This document shows positions 17,251 to 26,054 of a stretch of 64,000 bases of DNA, piece by piece. A program made the position numbers and the translations under genes. The number at the start of each line of letters is the position of its first letter. Within the stretch, counting starts at the first letter, position 1. The notes under the pieces are model-generated. The model saw nothing but the letters and a program-made list of their open reading frames with translations. It was not told where the DNA came from and did no database searches. Origin of the DNA: Saccharothrix syringae (GTDB taxonomy: Bacteria; Actinomycetota; Actinomycetes; Mycobacteriales; Pseudonocardiaceae); contig NZ_CP034550.1 in assembly GCF_009498035.1 (NCBI RefSeq), forward strand, positions 7,502,001 to 7,566,000, given 5' to 3'.

Positions 17251-18534
17251 TCAGCCAATCAAATTAACCCAGAAGGTGTCGTTGTCGATGATGCGGTCCC
17301 ATTGATACCAGTTGTTGAGCTGGATACCACCTTCCTTGTTCTGACGGGCGGCGATCAGCTTGCCGGAGACGGGCCCACCACTGGCACCGCCCTCCTTGGT
17401 CGAGGCGAACGGGTACTCGTCGCACTGCTGCACGCGTCCGTTCCAGCCACCCGGGTTGGCGGCACGGCACTGCGCCTTCGGCCGCGCCCTGTTCTGGTTC
17501 TGCGTCGGGGCGTGGCGCAGCCTGGTCAGCGGCGGCCCGTCCGGCGCACCGTTGCGCCAACGACCTGGCGCGCCCAGCACGTCCTGCGCATAGCGGATGT
17601 GGTCGACCAGTTCGGAGACCGGATAAGCGTTGTCGTTCTTGTCGTAGGTGAGGAAGGCGCTTACGTTGTTGAAGGTGCACGCCTGCTTGCTGCGGAGCCT
17701 GACCGAGTCGCACCGACTGGCGACCCGAGCGCTGACGGTGTTCAGCGAATCCGTCGGGTGAAGGGTCCCACCGGCACCGGTGAACCAGCTGTAGACCTCC
17801 AGCGGCGCGACGGCCTCGCCGGTCAAACCGACGTTGGGGATGCTGGTGTCGGTGAGCACCGTCTCGAACACGTTGTTGCGCCCGGCTTTGATGTCGGCCA
17901 ACGTCGCACGGGTGTCGGGTTGGTAACGCGCGCTGCAGGAAGATCTCCCGGGTGTGCCGGCGCAGTCGGCCCAAGCGGCCACGCGGGCGTCGTCGTCGAA
18001 CTCACCCTCGACCTCGATCACCTCCAAGGTCTTGCCCCAGATGTGGAACTTCCGATTGTGGGCGTCGGCGTAGCCCAGCCAGACCACCTGGATCAGGATC
18101 TTCGCGACCAGGCGGCACTGACCACTGCCGCAGATGAGCCGGTCCCAGTTGACCGTGACGCCGCGACACCACCGGTAGTGGTCCTTCGTCCACCCCTCGG
18201 CCGAAGAGGACTTCGCGGCGTTGGCCGGATCTCGGCACTCCTGCTCGAAGCCGACGTCCCAGCCGCTGGCCACCTCCGGCAAGGGGAGCGCGGGCTTGGC
18301 CGCACCGACCCCGCCCGGTGCGGCAACACTGAAATCGGCCGCGTTGACCTCGTAGTACTGCTGGCCTGCGCTTTTCAGCGCCGTTCCGTCGAGCGCGGTT
18401 TCGTAGAAGCGGTTGACAATGGTTTCACCGGCCGGGTCGGGCGCGGGCACCTGAGCGTTCGCCGCAGGAGCCGCGGTGGCGATCAGAACACTGCCGAGGA
18501 GAACAGACCACATTTTTCGGATGCGATGTTTCAT
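17251..18534 (-). CDS. Secreted NucA/NucB-type deoxyribonuclease
   Basis: A 427-residue exported protein. ATG at 18534 gives MKHRIRKMWSVLLGSVLIAT and a signal peptide ending at ANA-QVP. The middle (residues 40-330) is a Cys-containing extracellular domain I do not recognise. The C-terminal ~100 residues carry the NucA/NucB nuclease signature: PGGWNGRVQQCDEYPFAST followed by KEGGASGGPVSG and, later, NNWYQWDRIIDNDTFWV. NucB enzymes cut extracellular DNA using a conserved Asp-Glu pair in CDEYPF. Possible roles are biofilm lysis, nutrient DNA or killing of competitors. Confidence 0.85.
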   Translation of the reverse strand: MKHRIRKMWSVLLGSVLIATAAPAANAQVPAPDPAGETIVNRFYETALDGTALKSAGQQYYEVNAADFSVAAPGGVGAAKPALPLPEVASGWDVGFEQECRDPANAAKSSSAEGWTKDHYRWCRGVTVNWDRLICGSGQCRLVAKILIQVVWLGYADAHNRKFHIWGKTLEVIEVEGEFDDDARVAAWADCAGTPGRSSCSARYQPDTRATLADIKAGRNNVFETVLTDTSIPNVGLTGEAVAPLEVYSWFTGAGGTLHPTDSLNTVSARVASRCDSVRLRSKQACTFNNVSAFLTYDKNDNAYPVSELVDHIRYAQDVLGAPGRWRNGAPDGPPLTRLRHAPTQNQNRARPKAQCRAANPGGWNGRVQQCDEYPFASTKEGGASGGPVSGKLIAARQNKEGGIQLNNWYQWDRIIDNDTFWVNLIG

Positions 18535-18611
18535 CTGGACCACTGCTCCGGAATGCATCGACGACCACGAGGACGAGAATTCCCAGAAAGGCGGAAGCAC
18601 CGCTTCCGGGT

Positions 18612-19652
18612 TCAGGCGATGAGGTTCATCGTGTTCCACCCACCGCCGAGCCCCGTGGGGCTGTGGAAGGTGAAGTCACCGTTGTAGCCACCGGCGTTGC
18701 GGTAGACCACGAGTTCACCGGTCGACCGCCGGGCCACGACGTCGGTGAAGTCGTCCAGGGTCACGGTGACCAGGCTCATGATCTCCACGGAATGCCACCC
18801 CGTGCCCACCTGGACCGGCCCGACGAAGGTCGCCGTGCCGTCGTACCACCGGTTGTGCGGGTACATCTGCAGGGTGCTGTCACCGGCCCTGCGCCCGACG
18901 ACGTCGACCCGCGAGTCGTCGGAGGTCAGCTCGGCCACGCCGATCCAGTCCATGATGTTCCAGCCCGTACCGATCAACTCGGGCGACGCCCAGGTGTTGG
19001 TGCCGTCGAAGATCCCGGTGTGCGGGTAGACGTGGAGGCTGCCGTCACCCCACCGGGCGACGATGTCCTGGTCCCCGTCGTCGGTCACGTCGGCCACCGA
19101 CAGCGCCGTGACCCCGCCCCACCCGGTGCCCACGAGCACCTCCTCACCGAAGGTCGAGCCACCTTGCAGCTGCCCGCTGCCCGGGTAGACCACGAGGGTG
19201 CCGTCGCCGCGTCGCGCGATGAGGTCCGCGGCGAAGTCACCGGTCACCTCGGAGACGGCAATCCAGTTCAGCGCCTGGGCGCCGAACAGCACCGCGTGGC
19301 GGGTGGGGTAGGTGCCGGCGCCGTTGAACACCCCGCTGTGCGGGTAGGCGTAGACGGTGCCGGTTGCCGCTTCCCGGGCCACCAGATCCGACCTGCCGTC
19401 ACCGTTGAGGTCGTGCCACTGGGCGGGCAGGGGATCAGCCGCCGCCCCCACGTCGGCGATCCTCTCGACGGCGCCGGCGGACGAGTCGTCGACCCACCTC
19501 GGCGTCCCTGCCCCGGCGCCGACCGGCGCACCCGACAGCACGACTACCACCAGCACCACCGCCGCGGACGCGAACGTCCGCACCCTCGTGCGCACCCAGC
19601 GCGGGAAGACATGTTTCACGCAACGATTCCCTCTGCTCGTGACGGAAGGCAA
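18612..19652 (-). CDS. Secreted FG-GAP/VCBS-repeat beta-propeller protein
   Basis: A 346-residue protein with a hydrophobic export signal (residues ~24-46). The mature part is a beta-propeller of about six FG-GAP-like blades, each with a metal-binding acidic loop (for example LNGDGRSDLVAR and VTDDGDQDIVAR) and a YPHSGVFNG-type turn. Such propellers bind carbohydrate or cell surfaces. It lies 77 bases upstream of the nuclease on the same strand, so the two secreted proteins may work together. Confidence 0.8.
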   Translation of the reverse strand: MPSVTSRGNRCVKHVFPRWVRTRVRTFASAAVVLVVVVLSGAPVGAGAGTPRWVDDSSAGAVERIADVGAAADPLPAQWHDLNGDGRSDLVAREAATGTVYAYPHSGVFNGAGTYPTRHAVLFGAQALNWIAVSEVTGDFAADLIARRGDGTLVVYPGSGQLQGGSTFGEEVLVGTGWGGVTALSVADVTDDGDQDIVARWGDGSLHVYPHTGIFDGTNTWASPELIGTGWNIMDWIGVAELTSDDSRVDVVGRRAGDSTLQMYPHNRWYDGTATFVGPVQVGTGWHSVEIMSLVTVTLDDFTDVVARRSTGELVVYRNAGGYNGDFTFHSPTGLGGGWNTMNLIA

Positions 19653-20082
19653 AAAGCAGGAGCGAACCTAAAACGAAAGAGGTGGACAGAATGAGCCGCC
19701 GGATCGACACCGCCAGCCAACTCGGCGACCGGAACCGACAGCGGGATCCGCGTTTTGCGTCACCGATGACAGCATTGCCGCAACGCGCGGAACGAATCCC
19801 CCTCGAATCACTCCCGCAAATTACGTTAGCGCCCTCCGACGGCAACGCCAAGCAGTTCGATCCCTGTCATCGGGATGCCGAGCGCAGGGCGTCCGGTTTC
19901 ACATTTCACCGAACTGATGAGGGGCCACACAGCTACAGCGTGGGATAGGTCTCACTCAATCGTCCTGTTGACCGGACGGATTGATCACACGGCGTGCGTC
20001 GTGCCGCAGGGGCGAGCACACGGGAAAACCGGCGGTCGAACCGGAAGAGGCGGGCCGGTCACCCGGTCCCGCGGGAAGGACA
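19653..20082. other. Intergenic stretch, no convincing gene
   Basis: About 430 bases, relatively AT-rich for this genome, upstream of the minus-strand FG-GAP gene. Short open frames exist but have no ribosome site or GC3 bias. It most likely holds the promoter of the secreted-protein operon. Confidence 0.5.
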
Positions 20083-20118
20083 GTCCGCGACCACCCGTCC
20101 GGGCGGGTGATCGCGGAC
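20083..20118 (-). terminator. Hairpin terminator
   Basis: The arm gtccgcgaccacccg and its partner cgggtgatcgcggac pair at 14 of 15 positions around a 6-base loop, just past the stop of the small membrane-protein gene. Confidence 0.65.
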
Positions 20119-20124
20119 GCGGAC

Positions 20125-20382
20125 CTACCGCCGCCGCCCGGCCGACGGCGGTTCGTCGTAGTCGTAGTCGTAATCGCCGTCGTCCGGCACGTCGAACGGC
20201 AGCGGTCGGTTCGTCCACGAGTCCAGCAGCACCAGCAGCGCGGCGAAGACGATGACGACCACGCCGCCCCACGCCAGGTTCCCCCAGATCAAGACGCCCG
20301 CGATCAACAGCAGCGGCAGGACGGTGAACAGGATGAAGGGGTCCACCCGCCCCAACCGCCGCCGTCGCCCCGTACTCGCCAT
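20125..20382 (-). CDS. Small two-helix membrane protein
   Basis: An 85-residue protein with a basic N-terminus, two transmembrane helices (about 16-35 and 38-54) and an acidic DDGDYDYDYDE tail. Natural codon use. Function unknown. Confidence 0.6.
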   Translation of the reverse strand: MASTGRRRRLGRVDPFILFTVLPLLLIAGVLIWGNLAWGGVVVIVFAALLVLLDSWTNRPLPFDVPDDGDYDYDYDEPPSAGRRR

Positions 20383-20454
20383 CTACGCCCTCCCAGTCAA
20401 GCGCCTCCCGGGGTGAACTTACGCGACCGGGTCGGCGGGGGCGTCAACCGGGCG

Positions 20455-20934
20455 TCACCGGCCCCGCTGCTCCCGGCCCGGGTACTGGCCGCGGGAGCGC
20501 TCCAGGGCGGTGGCGAGCACGGCGAGCAGGATCATGCCCGCGCCCAGGCCGAGGTGCAGCAGGTTGTCGGCGGAGTTGAACGGCGCGAAGTTCACCGCGC
20601 TGTCCACGTCGATGATCGACCCGTAGACCCACAGCAGCAGGTAGAGGAAGCCGCCGACGACCAGGAACGCCCGCGACGCGCCCGCCGCCCTGGCCGCCGC
20701 GACGCCGAGCACGCCGAACAGCAGGTGCAGCAGGTTGTGCAGCACGGAGACCTCGAACACGCCGAACAGCTCGGCGTCGGAGCCCGGCCCGGCGAAGCCC
20801 AGGTGCTCGTAGTGGTCGGTGACGCCCGGGATGAACCCGAGCACGCCCACCAGCAGGAACACCGCCCCGACCAGCAGGGAGAAGGACTGGACGGGACGGC
20901 GGCGGGTGTCGACGCGGTCGGCCGAGGTCGTCAT
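20455..20934 (-). CDS. DUF4383-type four-helix membrane protein
   Basis: A 159-residue membrane protein with four helices (residues ~18-38, 62-82, 88-106, 124-144). The ELFGVFEVSVLHNLLHLLFG and NSADNLLHLGLG stretches are hallmarks of the actinobacterial DUF4383 family, which carries buried His residues of unknown purpose. It is divergent from the molybdate operon, with ~130 bases between starts. Confidence 0.8.
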   Translation of the reverse strand: MTTSADRVDTRRRPVQSFSLLVGAVFLLVGVLGFIPGVTDHYEHLGFAGPGSDAELFGVFEVSVLHNLLHLLFGVLGVAAARAAGASRAFLVVGGFLYLLLWVYGSIIDVDSAVNFAPFNSADNLLHLGLGAGMILLAVLATALERSRGQYPGREQRGR

Positions 20935-21063
20935 GGCGGTCCTCCGATCGGGCTCACTGGGCCCTGGCGTACCCGGCGGGTCGGGGGCGAAACCAAGATC
21001 ACCCCCCTCGGTCGACGGATTCGGAATTCACTTCTCCGCGGATGCGGAACTAAGCTGCACGAC

Positions 21064-21462
21064 GTGCCGAATCTGCGGATCAGTGAAGCGGCCGCCCTGC
21101 TCGGCGTCAGTGACGACACCGTGCGCCGGTGGATCGAGCAGGGCCGGTTGACCGAGGTGCAGCTGGACAGCGGCCGCAAGGGCGTCGACGGTCGCGAGCT
21201 GGCCGAGCTGGCCCAGCGCCTGGCCGAGGCGCCCGAACCGGGTGCGACCGTCGCGGCGTCGGCGCGCAACCGGATGCGCGGCATCGTCACCAGGGTGGTC
21301 AAGGACGGGGTGATGGCCCAGGTCGAGATGCAGGCCGGGCCGTTCCGGGTGGTGTCGCTGATGAGCCGCGAGTCGGCCGACGAACTGGGCCTGGACGTCG
21401 GCCGCGTCGCGGTCGCCTCGATCAAGTCCACCCACGTCGTCGTCGAGATCCCGGGGAGCTGA
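21064..21462 (+). CDS. Molbindin-type regulator (MerR-like HTH plus TOBE domain)
   Basis: A 132-residue protein. GTG at 21064 gives VPNLRISEAAALLGVSDDTV, an excisionase/MerR-type helix-turn-helix (residues 1-55). Residues 66-132 form a single TOBE/Mop domain (RNRMRGIVTRVVKDGVMAQV, ending IKSTHVVVEI) that binds molybdate or tungstate oxyanions. It directly precedes modA, so it probably regulates the transporter according to molybdate supply. Confidence 0.9.
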   Translation: MPNLRISEAAALLGVSDDTVRRWIEQGRLTEVQLDSGRKGVDGRELAELAQRLAEAPEPGATVAASARNRMRGIVTRVVKDGVMAQVEMQAGPFRVVSLMSRESADELGLDVGRVAVASIKSTHVVVEIPGS

Positions 21463-21465
21463 CCC

Positions 21466-22236
21466 GTGCGCAGGACCCTCGCCGTGCTGTCCCTGCTCGC
21501 CCTGACCGCCTGCGGCACCGAGAGCGCCGACAGCGCCGAGAACACCGACAGCGGCGGCAACGGCGGCAGCGCCGAACAGACCGTCATCGTGTTCGCCGCG
21601 GCCTCGCTGACCGAGGCGTTCACCGAGCTGGGCGCCGAGTTCGAGGCCGCCAACCCCGGCACGGACGTCACCTTCAACTTCGGCGGCAGCTCCGCCCTGG
21701 CCCAGCAGATCGGGCAGGGCGCGCCGGCCGACGTGTTCGCCGCCGCCTCCCCCGCCGCCATGGCGCAGGTCCCCGACGCCCCGTCACCGGAGGTCTTCGC
21801 CCGCAACCGGCTCCGCATCGCCGTGCCCGGGGGCAACCCCGGCAGGATCACCGGGCTGGCCGACTTCGCCCGGGACGACGCGGTGATCGCGCTGTGCGCC
21901 GAGCAGGTGCCGTGCGGCGCGGCGGCGAAGGCGGTGTTCGCGGCCGCCGGGATCACCCCGCGGCCCGACACCCTGGAGCAGGACGTGAAGGCCGCGCTGA
22001 CCAAGGTGCGGCTGGGCGAGGTCGACGCCGCGCTGGTCTACCGCACCGACGTCCTCGCCGCGGGGGACGAGGTGGAGGGCCTGGACTTCCCCGAGGCCGA
22101 CCGGGCGGTCAACGACTACCCGATCGCGGCGCTGACCGGGGCGCCCAACCCCACCGGCGCGCGGGCGTTCGTCGAGCACGTCCGGTCCGGGCGGGGGCGC
22201 GCGGTGCTCGCCGAGGCGGGGTTCGACCTGCCGTGA
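21466..22236 (+). CDS. modA: Molybdate ABC transporter, substrate-binding lipoprotein
   Basis: A 256-residue lipoprotein with lipobox LLALTAC (Cys16), then a Ser/Gly/Asn-rich linker and a periplasmic-binding fold beginning TVIVFAAASLTEAFTELGAE. NFGGSSALAQQI is the ModA oxyanion-binding loop and VDAALVYRTDV the hinge. GTG start three bases after the regulator's stop codon; its own stop overlaps modB (GTGA). Confidence 0.95.
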   Translation: MRRTLAVLSLLALTACGTESADSAENTDSGGNGGSAEQTVIVFAAASLTEAFTELGAEFEAANPGTDVTFNFGGSSALAQQIGQGAPADVFAAASPAAMAQVPDAPSPEVFARNRLRIAVPGGNPGRITGLADFARDDAVIALCAEQVPCGAAAKAVFAAAGITPRPDTLEQDVKAALTKVRLGEVDAALVYRTDVLAAGDEVEGLDFPEADRAVNDYPIAALTGAPNPTGARAFVEHVRSGRGRAVLAEAGFDLP

Positions 22237-23021
22237 CCCGAGGCAGGCTGCCCCTGGTCCTGCTGCTGCCGGCGGTGCTGGGCCTGGCGTTCCTGCTCGT
22301 CCCGCTGGTGGGCCTGCTGGTCCGCACGCCGTGGGCGGCGCTGCCGGAGCGGCTGTTCAGCGCGTCGGTCGGCGAGGCGCTGCGGCTGTCGCTGGTGTGC
22401 GCGTCGCTGGCCACGGTGCTGTGCGTGGTGCTGGGCGTGCCGCTGGCCTGGGTGCTGGCGCGCGGCGACGTGCCGGGGCGCGGGCTGCTGCGGGCGCTGG
22501 TGACCGTGCCGCTGGTGCTGCCGCCCGTGGTGGGCGGGGTGGCGCTGCTGTTCGTGCTGGGGCGGCGCGGGCTGGTCGGGCAGTACCTGGACGCGTGGTT
22601 CGGCGTGTCGCTGCCGTTCACCCCGGCCGGGGTGGTGCTGGCGGAGGCGTTCGTGGCCATGCCGTTCCTGGTGATCTCGGTGGAGGGCGCGCTGCGGGCC
22701 GCCGACCCGCGCTACGAGGAGGCCGCCGCGACGCTGGGCGCGTCGCGCTGGCTGGCGTTCCGGCGGGTGACGCTGCCGTCGGTGCTGCCGGGCGTGGTGG
22801 CGGGCACGGTGCTGTGCTGGGCGCGGGCGCTCGGGGAGTTCGGCGCCACCATCACGTTCGCGGGCAACTTCCCCGGCGAGACGACCACCATGCCGCTGGC
22901 GGTGTACCTGGCCCTGGAGACCGACCCGGACGCGGCGCTCGTGCTGAGCGCGGTGCTGCTGGTGGTGTCGGTCGCCGTGCTGGCCGCGCTGCGCGACCGG
23001 TGGGTGAGCGGGCCGTCGTGA
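22233..23021 (+). CDS. modB: Molybdate ABC transporter permease
   Basis: A 262-residue permease with about six transmembrane helices. The EAA loop (EEAAATLGASRWLAFRRVTL) that docks on the ATPase and the GEFGATITFAGNFPGET segment are diagnostic of ModB. GTG start overlaps the modA stop, and the next overlap is the same (GTGA), so the three genes are translationally coupled. Confidence 0.95.
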   Translation: MTRGRLPLVLLLPAVLGLAFLLVPLVGLLVRTPWAALPERLFSASVGEALRLSLVCASLATVLCVVLGVPLAWVLARGDVPGRGLLRALVTVPLVLPPVVGGVALLFVLGRRGLVGQYLDAWFGVSLPFTPAGVVLAEAFVAMPFLVISVEGALRAADPRYEEAAATLGASRWLAFRRVTLPSVLPGVVAGTVLCWARALGEFGATITFAGNFPGETTTMPLAVYLALETDPDAALVLSAVLLVVSVAVLAALRDRWVSGPS

Positions 23022-24067
23022 CGCTGGACGCGCACCTGGAGTTCTCCCGCGACCGCTTCCGGCTCGCGGTGGGGCTGACCGTCGAACCTGGCGAGGTCGT
23101 CGCCCTGCTCGGCCCCAACGGCGCGGGCAAGACCACGGCGCTGCGCGCGCTCGCCGGGCTGCTGCGGTTGACCGGCGGGCACATCCGGCTGGGCGACCGG
23201 ACGTGGGACGCGCCGCCGGGGGTGTTCCTGCCCGCCGAGCGGCGACCGATCGGCGTGGTGTTCCAGGACTACCTGCTGTTCGCCCACCTGAGCGCGCTGG
23301 AGAACGTCGCTTTCGGCCTGCGGGCGCGGGGCGCGGGGCGGGCGCGTGCGCGGGCGGAGGCGGCCCGCTGGCTGGACCGGGTGGGCCTGGCCGGGCACGC
23401 CGAGGACAAGCCGCGGGCGCTGTCCGGTGGCCAGGCGCAGCGCGTCGCCCTGGCCCGCGCCCTGGTCACCCGCCCCGACCTGCTGCTGCTGGACGAGCCG
23501 CTGGCGGCGCTGGACGCGGCCACCCGCCTGCACGTGCGCGCCGAGCTGGGCGGGCACCTGCGCGACTACCCCGGCCACACCCTGCTGGTCACGCACGACC
23601 CGCTGGACGCCATGGTGCTGGCCGACCGGCTGGTGGTGCTGGAGCACGGCCGCGTGGTGCAGCAGGGCCCGCCGACCGAGGTCGCCCGCAGGCCGCGCAC
23701 CGACTACGTCGCCGACCTGGTGGGCCTGAACCTCTACCGCGGCACCGCGGACGGCACCACCGTGGCCCTCGACGGCGGTGGCGCGCTGACCGTGGCGGCG
23801 CCGGTGACCGGGCGGGTGCACGTGGTGTTCCCGCCGAACGCGGTCGGCCTGCACCCCGAGCGGCCCACCGGCAGCCCGCGCAACGCCTGGCGGGTGCGGG
23901 TGTCCGGGGTGGAGCAGCACGCGCACACCACCCGGGTCCGGTTGGACGGCGCGCCGCCGGTGCTGGCCGACATCACCACCGCGACCGTGGCCGACCTGCG
24001 GCTGCGGCCGGGTGACGAGCTGTGGGTGGCGGTCAAGGCGACCGAGGTGACGGCCTACCCGGCATGA
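23018..24067 (+). CDS. modC: Molybdate ABC transporter ATPase
   Basis: A 349-residue ATPase. Walker A GPNGAGKTT (near 34), Q-loop VVFQDYLLF, signature LSGGQAQRVALARAL, Walker B LLLLDEPLAALD and the H-loop THD are all present. The C-terminal ~120 residues form a TOBE-type regulatory domain, as in ModC. The stop codon touches the first of the twin palindromes at 24066. Confidence 0.95.
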   Translation: MTLDAHLEFSRDRFRLAVGLTVEPGEVVALLGPNGAGKTTALRALAGLLRLTGGHIRLGDRTWDAPPGVFLPAERRPIGVVFQDYLLFAHLSALENVAFGLRARGAGRARARAEAARWLDRVGLAGHAEDKPRALSGGQAQRVALARALVTRPDLLLLDEPLAALDAATRLHVRAELGGHLRDYPGHTLLVTHDPLDAMVLADRLVVLEHGRVVQQGPPTEVARRPRTDYVADLVGLNLYRGTADGTTVALDGGGALTVAAPVTGRVHVVFPPNAVGLHPERPTGSPRNAWRVRVSGVEQHAHTTRVRLDGAPPVLADITTATVADLRLRPGDELWVAVKATEVTAYPA

Positions 24068-24150
24068 GTGATTGACCAATCACACTTGTTGACAAGGCAG
24101 AACCAAGCCTGTTTACTTCACCCCAGAGAGTGAGTGATTGACCAATCACA
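24066..24150 (+). promoter_or_regulatory. Sigma70-like promoter bracketed by two identical palindromic operators
   Basis: The 19-mer gagtgattgaccaatcaca occurs at 24066-24084 and again at 24132-24150. Its core GTGATTG-AC-CAATCAC is a perfect palindrome. Between them lies TTGACA (24089-24094), 17 bases, then TTTACT (24112-24117), a well-spaced promoter reading into the quinone oxidoreductase. A dimeric TetR- or MarR-type repressor bound at both sites would lock the promoter. No such regulator gene is adjacent. Confidence 0.8.
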
Positions 24151-24163
24151 GTTGGAGGAAGTC

Positions 24164-25189
24164 ATGGAGACGTCGGTGCTGGAGGTCGTGCTGCCCGGTG
24201 TGGTCGAGCCGGACGGGCTGGTGCTGCGCCGCGGGCCGCGCCCCACCCCCGGTCGAGGCCAGGCCCTGGTGCGGGTCGAGGCGACGGGCGTGTCGTTCGC
24301 CGAGCAGCAGATGCGCCGGGCCAAGTACTACGACCAGCCGCCGTTCCCGTTCGTGCCGGGCTACGACCTGGTCGGCACGGTGGCCGAGGTGGGCCCGGGC
24401 GTCGACCCGGCCCTGGTCGGCGGTCGCTTCGCCGCCCTGACCAAGACCGGCGGCTGGGCCAGCCACGCCCTGGTCGCGGCGGCCGACCTGGTGCCGGTGC
24501 CCGCCGGCGTCGACCCGGCCGAGGCGGAGACGTTCGTGGTCAACGGCATCACCGCGTGGCAGATGCTGCACCGCGTCGCCCGGGTGACCGAGGGGCACAC
24601 CGTGCTGGTGCACGGCGCGAACGGCGGCGTCGGCTCCACCCTGGTGCAGCTCGCCCGCCTGGCCGGGGCGCGCGTCATCGGCACCGCCTCGCCGCGCCAC
24701 CACGACGCCGTGCGCGCGCTGGGCGCCACCCCGGTCGACTACCGCGACCCCGACCTGCCCGCGAAGGTGCGCGCCCTGGCACCCGGCGGCGTGGACGCGG
24801 TGTTCGACCACGTCGGCGGCCCCGGCATCGTCGACTCCTGGCGCCTGCTGGCCCCGCGCGGCGCGCTGGTCGCCTACGGCACCGCGTCAACGCGGGACGA
24901 GGGCGGCAACTCGCGGCTGCCGGTGCTGAGGCTGTTCGCCCGCCTGCTGTGGTGGGACCTGCTGCCCAACGGCCGCACGGCGAAGTTCTTCAACATCTGG
25001 GCGGGCAGGCGCCGGGCCGCCCGGTTCCGCGCGCGGCTGGCGGACGACCTCGGCGCGGTGCTGGCGCTGCTGGCCGAGGGGCGGCTGCGCCCGCAGGTGG
25101 CCGCGCGGGTGCCGTTGGCGGAGGTGGCCCGGGCGGTGGAGCTGGCCGAGTCCGGCACGGTGGCGGGCAAGGTCGTGCTGGTGCCTTGA
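24164..25189 (+). CDS. Zinc-free quinone-oxidoreductase-like MDR enzyme
   Basis: A 341-residue MDR protein of the quinone oxidoreductase group. Motifs include GVSFAEQQMRRAKYY, FVPGYDLVGTVAEVG, the NADPH motif VLVHGANGGVGSTLVQLA, and FDHVGGPGIVDSW. ATG at 24164 is preceded by ggaggaa. The tightly controlled promoter suggests induction by a toxic electrophile or quinone. Confidence 0.88.
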   Translation: METSVLEVVLPGVVEPDGLVLRRGPRPTPGRGQALVRVEATGVSFAEQQMRRAKYYDQPPFPFVPGYDLVGTVAEVGPGVDPALVGGRFAALTKTGGWASHALVAAADLVPVPAGVDPAEAETFVVNGITAWQMLHRVARVTEGHTVLVHGANGGVGSTLVQLARLAGARVIGTASPRHHDAVRALGATPVDYRDPDLPAKVRALAPGGVDAVFDHVGGPGIVDSWRLLAPRGALVAYGTASTRDEGGNSRLPVLRLFARLLWWDLLPNGRTAKFFNIWAGRRRAARFRARLADDLGAVLALLAEGRLRPQVAARVPLAEVARAVELAESGTVAGKVVLVP

Positions 25190-25231
25190 GCGCCCCCGGG
25201 CCGGGCGCGGCGGGCCGCCCCGCGGTCGGCC

Positions 25232-25725
25232 TCACAGGCGGTCGGGCGCCTCGATCCCCAGCAGCTCCGGCCCCAGCGCCAGGACCCGCGACGTGAGCCG
25301 CGCCGGCGCCGACAGGCCCAGGAGCCTGAGCGCCAGCGCCCGCTCGGCGGCCTCGGCGAGCACCACCGGGGTGCCGGGGCCGACCTCGCGCCCGGCCCGC
25401 CCGAGCACCGACCGCGCGCGGGCGTTGGCGTACTGGAGGTACACCGAGGTGTTGCCCTCCACCGCCGGCATCCGGTCCCACGCGAACACGTAGTCCTTCT
25501 CGCGGTCGCTCGACAGGTCGGCGTACTTCACCGCGCCGGTGCCGACCGCCCGCGCCACCGCCTCCCGCAGCAGCTCGACCGGCTTCACCGACGCGCCCGC
25601 GCGGGTGCGCAGCAGCTTGCCGTCCTCGCCGAGCACCGAGCCGAACCCGACGTGCTCGGCGCGGCGCCCCTCCCCCAGCCACCCGGCGGCGGTCGCGGTG
25701 GCGAAGACCATCCGGAAGTGCGGTT
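25232..25725 (-). pseudogene. Resident argS, decayed 3' fragment
   Basis: The frame reads as the C-terminal third of an arginyl-tRNA synthetase: HFRMVFATATAAGWLGEG, GEDGKLLRTRAG, GAVKYADLSSDREKDYVFAW, GNTSVYLQYANARARSVL, ending LLGIEAPDRL. Homology begins abruptly near 25725. Against the intact ArgS at 26.0 kb it lacks about 20 residues before GAVKYADL and about 45 in the anticodon-binding region. It cannot make a working enzyme. It is the other half of the fragment at 56.74-57.23 kb: same strand and compatible order. Confidence 0.88.
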
Positions 25726-25922
25726 CCGGTGACGCCCGAACGATCGATGCCCGAAGGGGCGCCGTGGGCCGGCCGGCGGGTCGTGTTGCGGCGCCCCTCG
25801 TTGGGCCCGGTTCCGAGGGAACTCTCAACAGCGTTATTCACTGGCTGCCGGCATCAGAGGCCGGGATGATCCATCCGTAAGCGGTCTGCCGTGCCCGGTT
25901 GTCGGGGATGAAGGAAACCGAC

Positions 25923-26054
25923 ATGACCGTTCCGGGCGGCCGCGGCTGCATTGTGCCTGCGATGTGCGCGGTGGCGACTCGCACGGCGGCCGGGGTTCGA
26001 GACGGGCAAACGCTGCGGCAAGCGCATTTCGATGAAGGAGGACGTGCCGGGTGA
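25923..26054 (+). CDS. Possible 43-residue upstream ORF coupled to argS
   Basis: ATG at 25923 opens a 43-codon frame (MTVPGGRGCIVPAMCAVATR...) whose TGA overlaps the argS GTG as GTGA. It contains five Arg codons. It could be a leader peptide sensing charged tRNA-Arg, or coincidence. No ribosome site is obvious. The rest of 25726-25922 shows no gene. Confidence 0.3.
   Translation: MTVPGGRGCIVPAMCAVATRTAAGVRDGQTLRQAHFDEGGRAG

Noticed and set aside
19682..19948. 88-codon plus-strand ORF
   Set aside because: No ribosome site, no GC3 bias, and it lies in the promoter region of the FG-GAP gene.
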